Shown one piece after another: positions 51,418-60,955 of a DNA stretch of 64,000 nt (positions are counted from its first letter, which is position 1; the number at the start of each line of letters is the position of its first letter). The DNA comes from an uncultured Schlesneria sp. (GTDB lineage: Bacteria; Planctomycetota; Planctomycetia; Planctomycetales; Planctomycetaceae): positions 20,199 to 84,198 of the forward strand of contig CAIOKO010000039.1 in assembly GCA_903858935.1 (NCBI GenBank). The letters are read 5' to 3'. A program made the translations under genes and the position numbers. Under the pieces are notes generated by a model that saw nothing but the letters and a program-made list of their open reading frames with translations, was not told where the DNA came from and searched no databases.

Positions 51418-52977
51418 CTAATTCTTGACGCAGCAGTTCAGGACAGCCCGATTGATTGCGTAGACCGCGCCATCCGGCCCGATGACCGTCGGTGTGTACG
51501 CCTCGCCTGTCGCGGCCGCCAAGGGAAGCGCCGGGCTAAGCGTATTTGTTGTGAAATCCCATCGGTATACGTTTCCGTCCTCACAGTTAACGATGGCACA
51601 TTTGTTGATCGGGTCGATCGCAGCGGAATTCACGCACCACTCGTGAACGGCCGGGGCACCAAATTTGGGGTCTGTCGTCGGGCCAAGGACCGTAATCACT
51701 TCTTTCATCGTCAACACACCCGAAAGCGGATCGACCTGTGTGTCATTGGGGTCGAGGACCGCCATACGGTTAAGACCGTCGCCGGGTGGACCAAAATCGG
51801 CGTAGTTATTGTATTTCGTTAAGACAAGATACTTGGAAGCCCCCCGATACTGAGGGACCGCACTCGCCGGGACGATGGACGCGGTGTTATCCCAGCCGAA
51901 AGAGCCGGGTGTTTTTGACGTCGATAAGTCTCCGCTGAAATGAAGTAACCAACCCCGATCGATACGGGACCCAAATGGGTTTTCCAGCACACCAAAATAA
52001 ACGTCACCGTCGGGACCCACCGTCGGAGTGGCAGAACCGTCATCGGGAAGCACCGAGTCGTAGCCCGTTTTCGCATCCTTCAATCGGACTTTCGCCTTTG
52101 TACCGAGCGTCTTGCTGTCCAGAGCGACGAGGTAGCCGGCACCGAAGTTTCCACTGTTGATGGCAACGTATACTGTCGTGCCATCGACGCTCAGGGCAGG
52201 AGCACAATTATAAACTACTTTTTGCATGGAATTATCTCCGGCAGCAGCGGCGGCCGTGACGTAGCTCCCGACACCGGCGCTCGAGATTCGCGCCAAGCCA
52301 CTGTTCGCAGGTGCGCCGGCCGCAGAGGCCTGTATGGTGAACCCGAAGTATAAATTCCCGTCTGCATCGGCGGTGATCGGAGTGCAAATGAAGACGCTAT
52401 TGTCGAAGTTCGCCTTATTCGCCTTGTAGTTGGTCAGGCTGGTATAGAACGGAATCTGGGACACGGCCCCGGTTGCACGGTCGGGGTTTGCTCTCAGATA
52501 GACCGTTCCACCCGCTCCAGGGACAGCAAGCCGCAGGCCACCTGAAACCAAAGTCGGACCGCAAACAGGCACCCAGTTATGCGGCGGAAGTACATAGTCA
52601 GTCGTTAATGGGCTAATCCAGGCGGCCGAGCCGTCTTGACCTTTGACCCCCTTGCATTGAAAGACATTCGGATCGGATGTCGTGCCTCGAACCGTAACGA
52701 TGACCGTGTTCTTGGCTGTTATGACAGGACTTGCGTAATGGATATAGAGGTCGGCACCCGTGAATGGCGGGTTCAGGTCGACAGGCATCGACCAAAGAAC
52801 TTTTTGCGGAAGTTGTGACGCCACATGAGCCTGGCAGGTATGTTGCGGGTCGGCTCCGTAACCACCCCAATATTGCGCGTTTGCCTCACCAGAGATGAAA
52901 ACCGCAAGGACCGTCGTGACGAGCAGCCACGCATGCCCAGGGCAGAAAAAAGAAGCTCGCCGTTTGAATTTTCTCAT
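51418..52977 (-). CDS. Secreted PQQ-like beta-propeller protein
   Basis: 519 residues from the ATG at 52977; the 42 codons before it overlap the PEP-CTERM gene and are not preferred. Signal peptide: AWLLVTTVLAVFISGEANAQ. Repeated blade motifs with DG turns: VYLRANPDRATGAVSQIP, ITADADGNLYFGFTIQAS, LSVDGTTVYVAINSGNFG, VGPDGDVYFGVLENPFG and IGPDGAVYAINRAVLNCCVK at the end. Several Cys are present (CQAHVASQ, CKGVKGQDG, NCEDGNV). No catalytic site is evident. It lies between the PEP-CTERM gene and the G8 gene on one strand, suggesting a shared extracellular role. Confidence 0.75.
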   Translation of the reverse strand: MRKFKRRASFFCPGHAWLLVTTVLAVFISGEANAQYWGGYGADPQHTCQAHVASQLPQKVLWSMPVDLNPPFTGADLYIHYASPVITAKNTVIVTVRGTTSDPNVFQCKGVKGQDGSAAWISPLTTDYVLPPHNWVPVCGPTLVSGGLRLAVPGAGGTVYLRANPDRATGAVSQIPFYTSLTNYKANKANFDNSVFICTPITADADGNLYFGFTIQASAAGAPANSGLARISSAGVGSYVTAAAAAGDNSMQKVVYNCAPALSVDGTTVYVAINSGNFGAGYLVALDSKTLGTKAKVRLKDAKTGYDSVLPDDGSATPTVGPDGDVYFGVLENPFGSRIDRGWLLHFSGDLSTSKTPGSFGWDNTASIVPASAVPQYRGASKYLVLTKYNNYADFGPPGDGLNRMAVLDPNDTQVDPLSGVLTMKEVITVLGPTTDPKFGAPAVHEWCVNSAAIDPINKCAIVNCEDGNVYRWDFTTNTLSPALPLAAATGEAYTPTVIGPDGAVYAINRAVLNCCVKN

Positions 52978-53018
52978 CTTCTGCAACCCCCCGATTTTAG
53001 AAAGACTCGAATGACCGA

Positions 53019-53615
53019 TCACGTGCGCACTGTGCCATTCTCTCTTGCTAATCGATGTCGCAAACCATGACATGCGAGAAGGATCGCGCCGAGAGCAAGG
53101 CAAATAAAGCTGTTTGGTTCCGGTACGGACGATACGCTGATGTTATCAACGTCAAAGTAACTAAAATCATTTTGAAATCCGAGTGTCACGACCGATGTCG
53201 TTGACGTCGCGGTTACGACGTAACGATATTGCTGGTAGTCAAATGCGGAAAGATTTGTGGCGTCGTACAAATTCGTCGAACCGAAATTGACGCTGAATTC
53301 ATTCGCCGAAGAGCCATTTTCGTTCTTCAAGAAGAAATCAAGTTCGTACGTCTGCCCAGGAATCGTCGTGATCGTCTGCGAAAGGAATGCAAGGCTTCCC
53401 TGCGGGCCAAAATAGGCGTTGTAAGTTTCGGCGTACGGAAAGCTGCTATCGATTCCATAGGTCGTTGGGTCCGAAGTATTGCCGGACAGCGTCCAGCCGG
53501 TAAAGTCGCCCGTTTCGAATCCACCATTGGTAATCAAACCACCCCGGGCAGTATTCAGTCCCAGAGACGCAATTGCCGCCAGGGCGATTGCCATTAAACG
53601 AACTTGTTTTAACAT
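53019..53615 (-). CDS. PEP-CTERM sorting-domain protein
   Basis: 198 residues from the ATG at 53615, preceded by GGAGAGAGGAATGTG. Signal peptide: RLMAIALAAIASLGLNTARG. The mature part starts ITNGGFETGDFTGWTLSGNT, the usual carbohydrate-binding-like opening, with a beta-sandwich of about 140 residues. It ends VPEPNSFICLALGAILLACH then GLRHRLARE, the VPEP motif, hydrophobic helix and basic tail recognised by exosortase. The protein should be processed and exported to the surface or exopolysaccharide. No exosortase gene is in the window. Confidence 0.92.
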   Translation of the reverse strand: MLKQVRLMAIALAAIASLGLNTARGGLITNGGFETGDFTGWTLSGNTSDPTTYGIDSSFPYAETYNAYFGPQGSLAFLSQTITTIPGQTYELDFFLKNENGSSANEFSVNFGSTNLYDATNLSAFDYQQYRYVVTATSTTSVVTLGFQNDFSYFDVDNISVSSVPEPNSFICLALGAILLACHGLRHRLARENGTVRT

Positions 53616-54194
53616 CACATTCCTCTCTCCAGCATCCGTGACTGGCGTCGGGGTTCGCTCGAACGACAATTTGAATAGATTTCGTCGAATCAGATTAGAA
53701 ATGAAAAAACGATCCTCGTTCTTTTTTTGAATTCAATCAACTGAATTAATTTACCCTTACCACGACTCAAGGAATACAACACGCCAGTCCTGCAGATGTT
53801 TTGCTCAGAGCGTTCTCCTTGCATCCCATTTGTCCGTATTACAACAGCCAATTACGACACAATCGCCGATCATACCACGTGAGATCAGGGAAAGTGAATA
53901 GCGTTATTTGCCAATGAATTGTCCCAATTTCATCCGACTGTCGTGAGCTGGTCGTAAGACCCGCAGACTGTTTTGCGAGGTCTCACGACCTTGCCTTACC
54001 GGCTTTGATATTTTGGTGGGAATTCGAAGACTTGTCGCTGTCCTTCATAAGCATGGAACTTATGTGAGATATAGGACTTATGCGACTAATAAGAGAGAAG
54101 CTTTACCGTGGCTGATTGCAGGGTTGGTGTGAAGATTGCAGCGATTAACATCCACGGCTCGCGTGGATAAGACCGGGATCTTCTTTTTACAGGA
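53616..54194. other. Intergenic region upstream of the PEP-CTERM gene
   Basis: 579 bp. A near-perfect 12-bp inverted repeat GGTCGTAAGACC / GGTCTCACGACC lies at 53950-53990 (one mismatch, 17-nt loop). At 54046-54095 there are repeats of CTTATG and AACTTATG around ATATAGGACTTATG, resembling the ATAGGACTTATAGG-type tandem repeats of planctomycete intergenic DNA. No gene seen. Confidence 0.45.
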
Positions 54195-55286
54195 TTACCA
54201 TCGCTCGACTGGCCCGTTAGGAACCTTAATGAGTGCGGTTGCCAAGTTCGTTTGCCGTTCGCCATGACGACGGCGGATTTCTGAAACGATCGATTCAAAT
54301 TCGGCGCCGTCCGAAAACAGACGTAGCCTGTTTTCCAGGTCTTCCGGAATACCCAGTCTGGCGCCATACCAGGCGACAAATTTCCGTATCAGTATGCAGC
54401 TTCGTTCCGCGTGCTGTTCCCTCATCAGGGTAAAATGACGGACGAGAAAATCAATCTGTTCGTCCCTGGTTGGATCTCGAGGGATCCTTCCTTCGTGATG
54501 GTCCGCAAGCTTGCGGAAGATCCAGGGATCGAGCATGGCTCCTCTTCCAATCGCGACTGCTGCGCAGCCGGTTGTCCGTTGCATGTGGATCGCGTCTTCG
54601 ACCGAGCGAACGTCTCCGTTGCCGATCACGGGAATTCGCTCAACGGCATCGACGGTCGCTGTGATGCCATCCAGATCAACGCCTCCCTGAAATCCCTGCT
54701 GCCGAGTCCGTCCATGGACTGTGATTCCCTGTATGCCGGCTGCTTCAAATCTGCGTGCGAGATAAGGCGATGTGATCGAATCGCGATCCCACCCAAGTCG
54801 CATTTTCACAGTCACGGGAAGTGACACCGCCGCAACCACTTTTTCTACCAGACGACATGCCTGGTCCGCATCACACAAAAGTCTGGCACCACCACCTTGC
54901 CCATTGACCTTTGCCATCGGGCAACCCATGTTGATATCGATTCCCGCATAACCGTGTTTCTCAAGCCACCTGGCGGCAGCGGCGAGTTGCTCGGCATTAC
55001 TTCCAAAAATCTGAATACTCAGCGGGAGATCTTCCGAATGAGTGGTGATGAGCTCCAGCGAGTGGCGGTGACCCGAGCAAAGTTGCGTGGCATGGACAAG
55101 ATCAGTCGTCGCCAGTCCCAGCCCACCTAATTCGCGAATGGCGCGGCGGAAAGCCAGATGAGTGTACCCCGCCAACGGCGCAAGAAAGTATCGGGAAGGA
55201 ATAGGGCGATCCCCAATCGCTAAGCCACTGTCTGCAGCGGGCGATCCAACGGGATTGGTGCTTTCGTTCGCGATCATGTGATGCAA
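54195..55286 (-). CDS. dusB: tRNA-dihydrouridine synthase
   Basis: 363 residues. A flavoenzyme that reduces uridines in the tRNA D-loop. TIM-barrel landmarks: LAPLAGYTHLAFRRAIRELG at the FMN site, INMGCPMAKVNGQGGGARLL with the catalytic Cys, VTVKMRLGWDRDS, ITVHGRTRQQGFQGGVD, PVIGNGDVRSVEDAIHMQRT and AAVAIGRGAMLDPWIF. The C-terminal helical domain is complete. Met codons at 1, 3 and 4 could all start it. It follows the histidine kinase gene by about 100 bp on the same strand. Confidence 0.92.
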   Translation of the reverse strand: MHHMIANESTNPVGSPAADSGLAIGDRPIPSRYFLAPLAGYTHLAFRRAIRELGGLGLATTDLVHATQLCSGHRHSLELITTHSEDLPLSIQIFGSNAEQLAAAARWLEKHGYAGIDINMGCPMAKVNGQGGGARLLCDADQACRLVEKVVAAVSLPVTVKMRLGWDRDSITSPYLARRFEAAGIQGITVHGRTRQQGFQGGVDLDGITATVDAVERIPVIGNGDVRSVEDAIHMQRTTGCAAVAIGRGAMLDPWIFRKLADHHEGRIPRDPTRDEQIDFLVRHFTLMREQHAERSCILIRKFVAWYGARLGIPEDLENRLRLFSDGAEFESIVSEIRRRHGERQTNLATALIKVPNGPVERW

Positions 55287-55388
55287 TGAAATGGTTTACC
55301 GGGGATCATTTGAAACGTGAAACAAACAGGGGGATGCCGCAACTGCGAATAACAGGTCCTGTAAGTCACATCAAGGCAGGGTATATCA

Positions 55389-56804
55389 TTAACAATTTGC
55401 AAGCGGCAGCGAAACGGAAAAGGTGGTTCCTTTGCCAAGCTGGCTGGCAACTGCGATCGTCCCTCCATTGGATTGAACGATCGACTGGCAAATGCTGAGT
55501 CCCAATCCATTGCCTCGCTTTTCGCCAAAACGCTGTCGAGACTTTTCCACTTGATAAAAACGATCAAACACACGATCAACCGCATCCGGCGGGATTCCGA
55601 TCCCCGTATCGCTGACTGTCAGCAAGCCGTGTTTGAGTTTCGAATCGAAATCGAGACCAACGGTGACCGAGCCTCCTTTTTCGGTGAATTTGATCGCATT
55701 GTCGACCAGGTTTGTCAGGACTTGACGTAGTTGTCGTGGCTGCCCCTGGACAATGATCTCTTTCGCGGGTTCAAACAAAAGACGGACACCTGATTCTTCT
55801 GCGACAGGTTCAAACATCTCGATGGTCTTTGTGACGATTTCCGTAAGTGGAACTGGTTCCAGGGGAATTTCAGTTTCCGTCGCCTCGGTCTCTGCCAGTT
55901 GCAATAACTGATTGACAAGTTGGCCCAGATGGTGGACTTCGTCTGTAATTTGATAGAGCAGTTCTTCGTATTCCGTGACAGAACGAGACTTCTCTAACGT
56001 CACTTCAACGGAACTTTGAATTGCCGCAAGGGGCGACCGAAGATCATGTGCGGCGTTGGCGACGAACTCGCGATTCTTTCGTAAATGATCGGCAATCTGG
56101 TCGAGGAAGGTATTGATTTTTCCCGCTAACTGGTCAAGTTCATCTCCAACACCGCGCAATTCCAATCGCTCGTCAAGATGGCTTGGACGCAGTCGGTCTG
56201 TGGTTTTAATCAAACGTTGCAGCGGCTCAATGGCCTGTTTCGCCAGAAGAAGTCCGCCGAGAGGTGCGAGCAACAGGATCAACAGACCGACGGGAGCAAG
56301 GATTCGTGTCAGACGGTCAACGTCTTCTTCGATAAACTTCATCAGCGTTCCGACGCGAATCTTAAAATTGGGGACACCAGGTTCCTCGATTTCTCGTTCA
56401 ATCGCACGATGAACATCAGATCCCCAGACGTTTCGATCATTGCTGGAATTCAGCAGAGCTGACAGGGGATTTTCCGGAGCAAGCTTGCTCGCCCAGATCG
56501 TCTGTCCATGCTCATCCAGCCAGTGAATATGCCAACCACGGTCAAGATGTGCTTCGTCTTTTCGTTCCAACGCTTGAATAAACTGATCGCGATCGGGGTA
56601 GAATTTTCTGAGCATCAGCACAATCTCTTTGACTTCGTCGTCGAGGACTGCGTCTGTCTCAACCAAAAGGTAATACCTCAACCCTTCTCGTACCGCGACC
56701 AGGGCGACGACCACTGTGATGAAAACAACAAGCGTATTCCAAACTGTGAGTCGGAAGCGTAAAGATCGAGTGAAATCGACGAAGCGAGGCCAATTGGTAT
56801 TCAC
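55389..56804 (-). CDS. Two-component sensor histidine kinase
   Basis: 471 residues. Two membrane helices (TVWNTLVVFITVVVALVAV and ILAPVGLLILLLAPLGGLLL) flank a periplasmic domain of about 120 residues. A HAMP-like linker follows (QAIEPLQRLIKTTDRLRP). HisKA has FVANAAHDLRSPLAAIQSSV with phospho-acceptor His 253. The ATP-binding part has the N box LRQVLTNLVDNAIKFTEKGG, G1 LTVSDTGIGIPPDAVDRVFD, F box RFYQVEKSRQRFG and G2 RGNGLGLSICQSIVQSNGG. Its response regulator is encoded 96 bp upstream. Similar pairs (CusS/heavy-metal type) sense metals, but the sensor part here gives no clear ligand. Confidence 0.93.
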   Translation of the reverse strand: MNTNWPRFVDFTRSLRFRLTVWNTLVVFITVVVALVAVREGLRYYLLVETDAVLDDEVKEIVLMLRKFYPDRDQFIQALERKDEAHLDRGWHIHWLDEHGQTIWASKLAPENPLSALLNSSNDRNVWGSDVHRAIEREIEEPGVPNFKIRVGTLMKFIEEDVDRLTRILAPVGLLILLLAPLGGLLLAKQAIEPLQRLIKTTDRLRPSHLDERLELRGVGDELDQLAGKINTFLDQIADHLRKNREFVANAAHDLRSPLAAIQSSVEVTLEKSRSVTEYEELLYQITDEVHHLGQLVNQLLQLAETEATETEIPLEPVPLTEIVTKTIEMFEPVAEESGVRLLFEPAKEIIVQGQPRQLRQVLTNLVDNAIKFTEKGGSVTVGLDFDSKLKHGLLTVSDTGIGIPPDAVDRVFDRFYQVEKSRQRFGEKRGNGLGLSICQSIVQSNGGTIAVASQLGKGTTFSVSLPLANC

Positions 56805-56900
56805 AGTGTGGCTCTAAAAACCGGGGGGTACGAAGTTTCAGCCTTCATGATTCGATGGCGCGTCAATCTGCTGAATCTGACGGAACCCCGAAAATGTGCG

Positions 56901-57596
56901 TCATCCCTTTTCGTGGACGGGATTGTCATCTGCTGCAATGGAATATCCGCGACCTCGAATTGTTTTGATGATCGAATCCTGTCGACCTTGATCAAGTTTA
57001 CCTCGAAGCCGATTCACATGAACCTCAATGACATTCGTTGTGCCGTCCCAATTGAATCCCCAGACGTGTTCGCAAAGCATTTTCCGAGTGACGACTTGCC
57101 CCGAATATCGCATCAAGAGTTCCAGCAGGCTGAATTCGATGGGTGTCAGATCGACGTCGCCACCTGCACGTGCAACACGTCGAGTCGTCAGGTCGAGTGT
57201 CAGGTCATTGACGGTCAGCATCGGTATCGGCCTGACGCTCGACCGTCGGACGACCGCATTCAATCTCGCCAGAAGCTCTGCGAACTCGAACGGTTTTGGC
57301 ATGTAATCGTCAGCACCGGTGTTCAGTCCGACGATTCGATCCTGCACCGAGCCCATGGCCGTGAGCAGAATCACAGGGGTCATGACGCCTGCCGCACGAA
57401 TTTCACGAAGTAATTCCAGGCCGCTCAGTTTGGGAAGCATCTGGTCCAGGACAATGGCGTCTGCCTGTTGTGAACGGGCTGCAACCACGCCTGCTTCGCC
57501 ATCCTGCATCCAGTCGCATTGATACCCCGCTTCGGTGAAACCTTTCAATAAGGCTTTACCGATGGCTAAATCGTCTTCAATCACTAAAACTCGCAT
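56901..57596 (-). CDS. OmpR-family response regulator
   Basis: 231 residues. The receiver domain has VLVIEDDLAIGKALLKGF with the acidic pair, phospho-acceptor Asp 51 in AIVLDQMLPKLSG, the Thr of VILLTAMGS, and the Lys of YMPKPFEFAELLARL. The winged helix reads RVARAGGDVDLTPIEFSLLE, then VTRKMLCEHVWGFNW, VIEVHVNRLRGKLDQ and IIKTIRGRGYSIA. It is the first gene of the pair with the kinase, and it is divergent from dabA with 156 bp between. Control of dabA is possible but not shown. Confidence 0.94.
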   Translation of the reverse strand: MRVLVIEDDLAIGKALLKGFTEAGYQCDWMQDGEAGVVAARSQQADAIVLDQMLPKLSGLELLREIRAAGVMTPVILLTAMGSVQDRIVGLNTGADDYMPKPFEFAELLARLNAVVRRSSVRPIPMLTVNDLTLDLTTRRVARAGGDVDLTPIEFSLLELLMRYSGQVVTRKMLCEHVWGFNWDGTTNVIEVHVNRLRGKLDQGRQDSIIKTIRGRGYSIAADDNPVHEKG

Positions 57597-57752
57597 TTTT
57601 CAATTCCTCGACGGAAAAAGTCGGAATTCTACTGACAAATCACTGAGTAGAAATATCTGAACAGAAATCGCGGCTTGAGGACACTGTAATGATTGCACCT
57701 GTCAGGGTTGTAAGTCTATCGTTCCTTCTCGCAGATTTCGTGGTGGCCTATA

Positions 57753-60700
57753 TTGAGCTTTTGTTTGAGACTCCAGGTGGAACGAAGGAGCAATGCGGTT
57801 CACGTGCAAGATTCCATCAACCAGACAGATTCACCGACGTCAACGGGCAGCGATTCTGATGTCGCCGCACAACTTAAAAGCCTGATTGAAAAAGCAGCGT
57901 CACTGCTTCCCTCACAGGGCCCGATTACCGCATTTGTGTTTCTAAATACACTGCAAGCACTTGAAGATCTTCCGTTTGATGAGGGAGTCCAGAAAGGTGG
58001 CAGGCTGTTTGGCTGCCAGCCCTATCTGACCGAAGACATCTACCGCGAAAAGCTTGCTCAAGACCGAATCCATCTCGATGATCTGGCTCTGGCTCTTCAG
58101 CGCGACCTGAAAGAGCAGGCCGATGTCGTGATTGCCACGGTGACAACACGGCATCAACTCCGTTTGGCCATGCTCCAGTATCCTGTGCGAACGGGGCCAA
58201 CGGAAGAATTGCAGTGGTTTGTTGCAGAAACCGATGCTCTTACTCGGCTGCGACCCGATTCGCCGCCGGCCATCCGCGATCGTTTTTTGACAGAAACCAA
58301 ACATTGGGTCATGCGTGACCTGCGGACGTCCGTCGCACACAGTTCCGGTCCGATCGATCCGGGTCTTCGCAGCGACCATCCATTGCCGATTATTGAATTG
58401 ATTGATCGGTTTGGAAAGTCATCGATTGAACGATGGAGTTCTGCCACTTGGCAGGCTTTCGCTCTGCAGGCGCTTTGGCGTACTTGTCGGAACGGAATAT
58501 TTGGCGTGGCTCCGCATGTAGAACTCAAAATTCCCGTCGTTCGGCATCGAGATGTATTACTGGAGGCTTCCAATTTCGATTCCGACAGCCTTGTTCATCC
58601 AGTTCTGATTCGATTCTGTGCTGCATTTGCTGACCAGGGGTTCGCAAACTGGTCGTTACCGCATCGAGATGAAGGATTCTATAAATCGTTTCTGGCCATA
58701 TATTCTCAAACAGGCGGTCCGCCAGAACAATGGATGGATGAATTGCCTGAGGAGTTGACTCGGATCACGAAAGCGAAGTTGGGACCGATGGACTCGTTGA
58801 TCGAGTCACTCCGGTTGCTCGGTGTTCCCCAGACAGAATGGGAAGACTTCATTACGGCAAGCCTGCTGGCTCTGCGGGGCTGGGCCGGTCTAATCTGGCA
58901 ATTGGAAGTTCGTCCGGATCGACAGGCCATTTCGGCAACACCAGGCTGCTTAATCGAGTTCCTCGCTGTCCGGCTGATCCTCGAACGACTCGCTCTTGCT
59001 TATGCCGCTAAAGAAGCACTGCATTTTACAGGACCGCTCAGCGAGTTACGTCAAGTGGCCGGATCGGGTCTTGAAACGCTGTCTCATTCGAGTGTCGAAC
59101 AGCGTGCTTTTTTGATTTTCCAACTGGCTCAAGTGCTCGGCTGGTCGCCGGCGACATTGTGTCATCTTAGTCCTAAGGATTGGTCCGAGCTGATCCACGA
59201 GATCGAGACTTTCAGCAGTATGGAACGACGTCGAATCTTCCATCAGGCATTCGAGCGGCATTTTCGTGTTCAAACTCTCGATGCAATTTCCGTCCAGACC
59301 GTTCGAACGCCCAGTCGAGTCAGTTCCCCGCGTTTTCAAGCCGTTTTCTGTATTGATACGCGAGAAGAATCGTTTCGCCGCCATCTCGAAGAAGTCGCTT
59401 CTGACGCAGAAACGTTTGGTGCCGCCGGGTTTTTCAGCGTGCCGATGTATTACAAGGGTGTCGCCGACGCTCACTACGCGGCACTTTGTCCCATTGTGAT
59501 CAAACCGCAACATTGGATTACCGAAGAGGTCGATCCTACCTTGGAAGCGGAGAATCGAAGACGGGCGAAAACTCGAAGAGTACTCGGAACAGCGTCTCAC
59601 AACGTCCACCAGGGAACGCGCAGCGTCGCAGGGGGAGCGGTCTTAACCGCAAGCTTCGGAGTTCTGGCTTCCATACCGCTGGTTGCTCGTGTGCTATTTC
59701 CGCGACTGACGGCAAACATTCGGCGACGTGCCGGTCGATTTGTCGAACCGCCACCGATGACGCGCCTTCATCTCGAAAGGAAGTCCGAAACACCGGGTCC
59801 CAAGGGTGACGGAATCGGTTTTAGCGTCAGCGAAATGGCGACGATGGGCGAACGATTGTTGCGAGATATTGGTCTGACATCGGGATTTGCAAGAATCGTC
59901 TTTTTCTTCGGCCACGGTTCATTTTGTTTGAATAACCCGCACAAGTCGTGTTACGACTGCGGAGCCTGCTCGGGAAGTGCCGGGTCTCCCAATGCCCGGG
60001 CACTGGCCGCGATTCTGAATGATCCGCGAGTTCGTGAAATTCTCGCTAACCGCGGTTTAAATATCCCGAGTGATGTTCATTTCCTGGGTGGACTGCACAA
60101 CACGTGTAGCGACTCAATCACGTTTCACGACGTTGATCGGCTGCCAGAATCACATCATGCGGAACTTGAGTACGCGAAAGCGGCGTTGGAAGGCGCCTGT
60201 GAAAGAAATGCACACGAACGGTGTCGACGGTTTCAATCGGCACCTCTCGACCTTTCGTTCGCCGCAGCACGTCGGCACGTCGAAGGTCGATCTGAAGACC
60301 TGGCACAGACTCGACCGGAATTCGGCAATGCTTCGAACGCAATCTGCTTCGTTGGTCGCCGAGCGAGACTGCGCGGGTTGTATCTCGATCGACGATGCTT
60401 CCTTCACTCGTACGAACCTCATGCAGACGATGCCGATTGCACGATCCTCGGCCGAATTCTCGGAGCGGTCGTTCCCGTCTGTTCCGGAATCAATCTGCAA
60501 TACTTTTTTTCGTATATCGACTCGCCCGGTTGGGGATGTGGAACCAAATTGCCGCATAACATCACGTCGTTACTTGGTGTCATGGATGGCGCCGCCAGTG
60601 ACCTGCGCCCTGGATTACCGTGGCAAGGAGTTGAGATTCACGAGCCGGTTCGATTGCTCATGATCATTGAAACGACGCCAGACGGAATTCGTCGAATCAT

Positions 60701-60911
60701 GTCCCGTAGTCAGGTTGTCAGCAATATTATCAAAAATGGATGGGTCCAGTTGGCTCTGCTGGACGCTGACTCGAATCGAATCCTTGTTTACCGCGACGAC
60801 GAATTCCATGTGTATGAACCGTCGATCTCAGACCTGCCCAAAGCACCGACATCGGCTGATTGGTATCGCGGATGGCGCGAACATCTGGGATTCGCTCAAA
60901 TTGGGTCGTGA
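57753..60911 (+). CDS. dabA: DabA-type inorganic-carbon uptake protein (DUF2309 / UPF0753)
   Basis: 1052 residues. In the DAB system this peripheral protein is thought to act as a one-way, energy-coupled carbonic anhydrase at the inner membrane. The zinc site is preserved: QAVFCIDTREESFRRHLEEV gives Cys 533 and Asp 535, FFGHGSFCLNNPHKSCYDCG gives His 721 and Cys 736, with the His-Cys spacing of 15 seen in Halothiobacillus DabA. HFLGGLHNTCSDSITFHDVD follows. The upstream ATG at 57753 is not certain: GTG 57804 is also in frame, 13 bases after GGAG. The two membrane-subunit genes follow directly. Confidence 0.92.
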   Translation: MSFCLRLQVERRSNAVHVQDSINQTDSPTSTGSDSDVAAQLKSLIEKAASLLPSQGPITAFVFLNTLQALEDLPFDEGVQKGGRLFGCQPYLTEDIYREKLAQDRIHLDDLALALQRDLKEQADVVIATVTTRHQLRLAMLQYPVRTGPTEELQWFVAETDALTRLRPDSPPAIRDRFLTETKHWVMRDLRTSVAHSSGPIDPGLRSDHPLPIIELIDRFGKSSIERWSSATWQAFALQALWRTCRNGIFGVAPHVELKIPVVRHRDVLLEASNFDSDSLVHPVLIRFCAAFADQGFANWSLPHRDEGFYKSFLAIYSQTGGPPEQWMDELPEELTRITKAKLGPMDSLIESLRLLGVPQTEWEDFITASLLALRGWAGLIWQLEVRPDRQAISATPGCLIEFLAVRLILERLALAYAAKEALHFTGPLSELRQVAGSGLETLSHSSVEQRAFLIFQLAQVLGWSPATLCHLSPKDWSELIHEIETFSSMERRRIFHQAFERHFRVQTLDAISVQTVRTPSRVSSPRFQAVFCIDTREESFRRHLEEVASDAETFGAAGFFSVPMYYKGVADAHYAALCPIVIKPQHWITEEVDPTLEAENRRRAKTRRVLGTASHNVHQGTRSVAGGAVLTASFGVLASIPLVARVLFPRLTANIRRRAGRFVEPPPMTRLHLERKSETPGPKGDGIGFSVSEMATMGERLLRDIGLTSGFARIVFFFGHGSFCLNNPHKSCYDCGACSGSAGSPNARALAAILNDPRVREILANRGLNIPSDVHFLGGLHNTCSDSITFHDVDRLPESHHAELEYAKAALEGACERNAHERCRRFQSAPLDLSFAAARRHVEGRSEDLAQTRPEFGNASNAICFVGRRARLRGLYLDRRCFLHSYEPHADDADCTILGRILGAVVPVCSGINLQYFFSYIDSPGWGCGTKLPHNITSLLGVMDGAASDLRPGLPWQGVEIHEPVRLLMIIETTPDGIRRIMSRSQVVSNIIKNGWVQLALLDADSNRILVYRDDEFHVYEPSISDLPKAPTSADWYRGWREHLGFAQIGS

Positions 60912-60955
60912 TGTTGCATCAAATGCAGACTGTATTCGGAGAATAAACCAGAACC

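Noticed and set aside
55389..60911. Idea that the two-component system directly controls dabA
   Set aside because: They are divergent neighbours, but no shared operator or direct repeat was seen in the 156-bp gap, so I do not claim regulation.
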